DNA of 9,435 nt from Seribacter sulfatis (lineage in GTDB: Bacteria > Verrucomicrobiota > Verrucomicrobiia > Opitutales > Seribacteraceae): NCBI RefSeq assembly GCF_964187635.1, contig NZ_CAXLMO010000082.1, forward strand, positions 1 to 9,435, in the 5' to 3' direction. The notes beneath the pieces were generated by a model. The model had not been told where the DNA came from, made no database searches, and worked only from the letters and a program-made list of their open reading frames with translations. The translations under genes and the position numbers were made by a program. Numbering within the stretch: position 1 is the first letter of the stretch; the number at the start of each line of letters is the position of its first letter. Positions 7,627-9,435 of this stretch are shown piece after piece.

Positions 7627-9435
7627 ATGAAAGTATATGTTCACAGAGATGATAAAAATTTCGGTCCCTACTCCGTTGCTCAGCTGAGGGAATACCTCAA
7701 GGCGAAAAACTTTACTGAGGATGATCTGGCCTGTTATGATGGAGCCAATTGGGTCAAGTTATCTTTGGTTCCCGGTATCTCTGAAAACCCCCTGCCCGCC
7801 CGAGAAGAACCCGAGCAGAAGGATAGGAATCCGGAGCGCACCCCATCCGTAAAGGTGCGGGCAACGCTTGAACAACAGACCGCCAAACCGGTTCCCAAAA
7901 CCCGTAGAAAAATTTATGTTCTCAGCGGGGTGGCTTTAGTTTCAATTTCTTTGATCGGAGGTATTATCTACTTTTTTACAGGTGAAAAGACTGATTCAAG
8001 CACACAAACCACCGGTTCAAATAATGCAATTGAAGCTATTTCATTGAGCGAAAAAAAACCTTCCGGAACCACCTCATTTGATCCGCGCCCGGCCGCTGAA
8101 AAAATCGACGAACTCCTGAATGCTCACTTAAAAAGTGAGAACCTGAACCCCAATCCTCTTATCAGTGACGGTCTATTCCTCCGACGAATTTACCTCTCGA
8201 TCATCGGCCGTATTCCCACGATTTTAGAAGCAAATAATTTCCTCAATTCCACCTCCAAAAACAAACATTCAGAACTGATTCAAAAATTACTTTCAAATGA
8301 TGCGGGCTACACGGCTCATCACTATCAATTTTGGGCGGATCTGCTGCGGATTCCCACTAATGTTGATTATACTCTTTATTATCGGGAATGGATCAAAGAC
8401 CAGATAAGAAACAACACTCCTTACGATGACCTCGTACACCAACTGGTAAGCGGGCATGGACTGATTTTTGACAACCCTGCCGCCGCCTACTATCTGCGTG
8501 ATGCAGGTATGGCCCTCGACAATATGTCCAATTCAGTCCGTATCTTCCTGGGTACCCGTTTGGAATGTGCTCAGTGCCACGACCACCCCTTCGACAAATG
8601 GACCCAAATGGATTATTTCAAAATGGCTGCTTATACCTATGATTTTGATGTTCGTATGGGGGTGGCCAAAAATTCAAACCGTCAGCGGGTCTATCAGGAT
8701 TTTGGAAAAAGAAAGAATGCTGCTTATAAGAAAGAGGCAGGTTTTGAAGACTTTCCCCATATTCATGATGAATCAAAAATCGACGAATGGCTTGGTCAGC
8801 CGTATGCACCGGGTTACCTAGAACGAAATAACCTCACCAAGGAACAATTCAAAGAAGCCGCAGTTCGGGCCATTGCGGCTCGAAAAAAAGTCGAAGATTT
8901 TGACAACCCGGTTTCTCAGTCTGTCAACATGCTTTATGGGCATATTTCTAATGTTCAGGTAAAGCACCATGACGACAAACCCCTCAAACTCCCTCACGAT
9001 TACATGTATGACAATGGTGCTCCCGAGGAGATTGTTAAACCCGGCACTATGTTTGGACCGGAAATCCCTCACCTTGAAGATCAGACGGAACGAAAAAATG
9101 CCTATGCAGACTGGTTAACCTCTCCCGAAAATCCTCGCTTCACCCGAGTGATTGTTAATCGGCTTTGGAAACGAGCGTTTGGTCACGGAATCTTTGAACC
9201 TGTGGACAACCTGACGGATCGAACCGAAATCAACCAACCAGCATTACTCCGTTTTCTTGAAAATTTAATGCAGGAACTTGATTACGACATCCGTGCTTTT
9301 CAAAATGTTCTCTTTCACACTGAACTTTTCCGCAGGGAAATGCATCTGGAAGATCATTCCCCGGGAATGAAATTTCATTTTGCCGGCCCGCTGTTAAAGC
9401 GAATGAGTGCCGAACAAATCTGGGATTCCATTACC
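7627..9435 (+). CDS. Membrane-anchored GYF_2-DUF1549-DUF1553 protein (3' end outside window)
   Basis: Frame 1 runs open from the ATG at 7627 to the last base, 603 codons with no stop, so the gene is cut by the window edge. The ATG lies 3 bases after the sulfatase stop. Residues 1-50 match a GYF_2 domain (VYVHRDDKNFGPYSVAQLRE, then DGANWVKLS). A proline- and charge-rich linker follows, then one transmembrane helix at about 96-118 preceded by basic residues 93-95. That predicts GYF_2 in the cytoplasm and the rest outside. From about 157 comes DUF1549 (FLRRIYLSIIGRIPT; FWADLLRI), with the family's ECAQCHDHPFDKW motif: Cys314, Cys317 and His318 form a single CxxCH. From about 488 comes DUF1553 (NPRFTRVIVNRLWKRAFGHG; LKRMSAEQIWDSI at the edge). 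These domains are known from planctomycete and verrucomicrobial 'cytochrome-like' proteins of unknown function that often lie near sulfatases. A redox or heme role is possible but unproven. Confidence 0.9.
   Translation, partial: MKVYVHRDDKNFGPYSVAQLREYLKAKNFTEDDLACYDGANWVKLSLVPGISENPLPAREEPEQKDRNPERTPSVKVRATLEQQTAKPVPKTRRKIYVLSGVALVSISLIGGIIYFFTGEKTDSSTQTTGSNNAIEAISLSEKKPSGTTSFDPRPAAEKIDELLNAHLKSENLNPNPLISDGLFLRRIYLSIIGRIPTILEANNFLNSTSKNKHSELIQKLLSNDAGYTAHHYQFWADLLRIPTNVDYTLYYREWIKDQIRNNTPYDDLVHQLVSGHGLIFDNPAAAYYLRDAGMALDNMSNSVRIFLGTRLECAQCHDHPFDKWTQMDYFKMAAYTYDFDVRMGVAKNSNRQRVYQDFGKRKNAAYKKEAGFEDFPHIHDESKIDEWLGQPYAPGYLERNNLTKEQFKEAAVRAIAARKKVEDFDNPVSQSVNMLYGHISNVQVKHHDDKPLKLPHDYMYDNGAPEEIVKPGTMFGPEIPHLEDQTERKNAYADWLTSPENPRFTRVIVNRLWKRAFGHGIFEPVDNLTDRTEINQPALLRFLENLMQELDYDIRAFQNVLFHTELFRREMHLEDHSPGMKFHFAGPLLKRMSAEQIWDSIT

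Noticed and set aside
8468..8821. 117-codon + strand open frame
   Set aside because: It overlaps the DUF1549 coding frame, which carries the family motifs. The alternative translation has no domain and no independent start context.
1..9435. Mobile element, CRISPR array, tRNA or rRNA, phage or defence genes
   Set aside because: I found no repeated spacers, terminal inverted repeats, transposase-like motifs or RNA gene patterns. The window is filled by co-directional metabolic genes of even composition.

Overview
The window looks like part of a polysaccharide-utilisation locus from a Verrucomicrobiota- or Planctomycetota-type bacterium. This assignment is an inference. It rests on a secreted sulfatase, a GH127 enzyme and a membrane-anchored DUF1549/DUF1553 protein in one gene string, a combination typical of marine Verrucomicrobiota, Planctomycetota and Kiritimatiellota. 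Base composition is moderate, roughly the mid-40s % GC by eye. I saw no RNA genes, insertion sequences, CRISPR arrays or integration signals. Coding density is very high and every convincing gene is on the + strand.

Layout. (1) Positions 1-651 hold the 3' end of a gene whose product ends in a beta-sandwich domain resembling the PEP-CTERM-associated/DUF4082-like type. (2) Positions 652-728 form the only real intergenic gap. It is extremely AT-rich and is the likely promoter region for what follows. (3) Positions 729-3194 encode a secreted GH127 (DUF1680) beta-L-arabinofuranosidase-like enzyme with its zinc/cysteine active site intact and a C-terminal discoidin-like domain. (4) Positions 3215-5548 encode a secreted 777-residue protein. 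Its C-terminal half reads as an (alpha/alpha)6-barrel glycosidase that I cannot place in a named family. (5) Positions 5545-7623 encode a secreted S1-type sulfatase with a cysteine-bearing insertion and a C-terminal jelly-roll domain; it overlaps the preceding gene by ATGA. (6) From 7627 to the window end runs an unfinished gene, open for 603 codons, encoding GYF_2, a transmembrane helix, DUF1549 with a CxxCH motif, and the start of DUF1553.

Genes 3-6 are spaced by 20 bp, a 4-bp overlap and 3 bp, so they are almost certainly one operon. A plausible joint role is extracytoplasmic breakdown of a sulfated polysaccharide. The sulfatase would remove sulfate esters, the GH127 would release L-arabinofuranose or a related sugar, and the unassigned glycosidase would cut another linkage. 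The DUF1549/DUF1553 protein would sit at the membrane in an unknown, possibly redox-linked, role. The substrate cannot be read from the sequence; a sulfated L-arabinose-containing algal glycan is one candidate. The most novel items are the unassigned glycosidase and the GYF_2-DUF1549-DUF1553 architecture coupled to a sulfatase.
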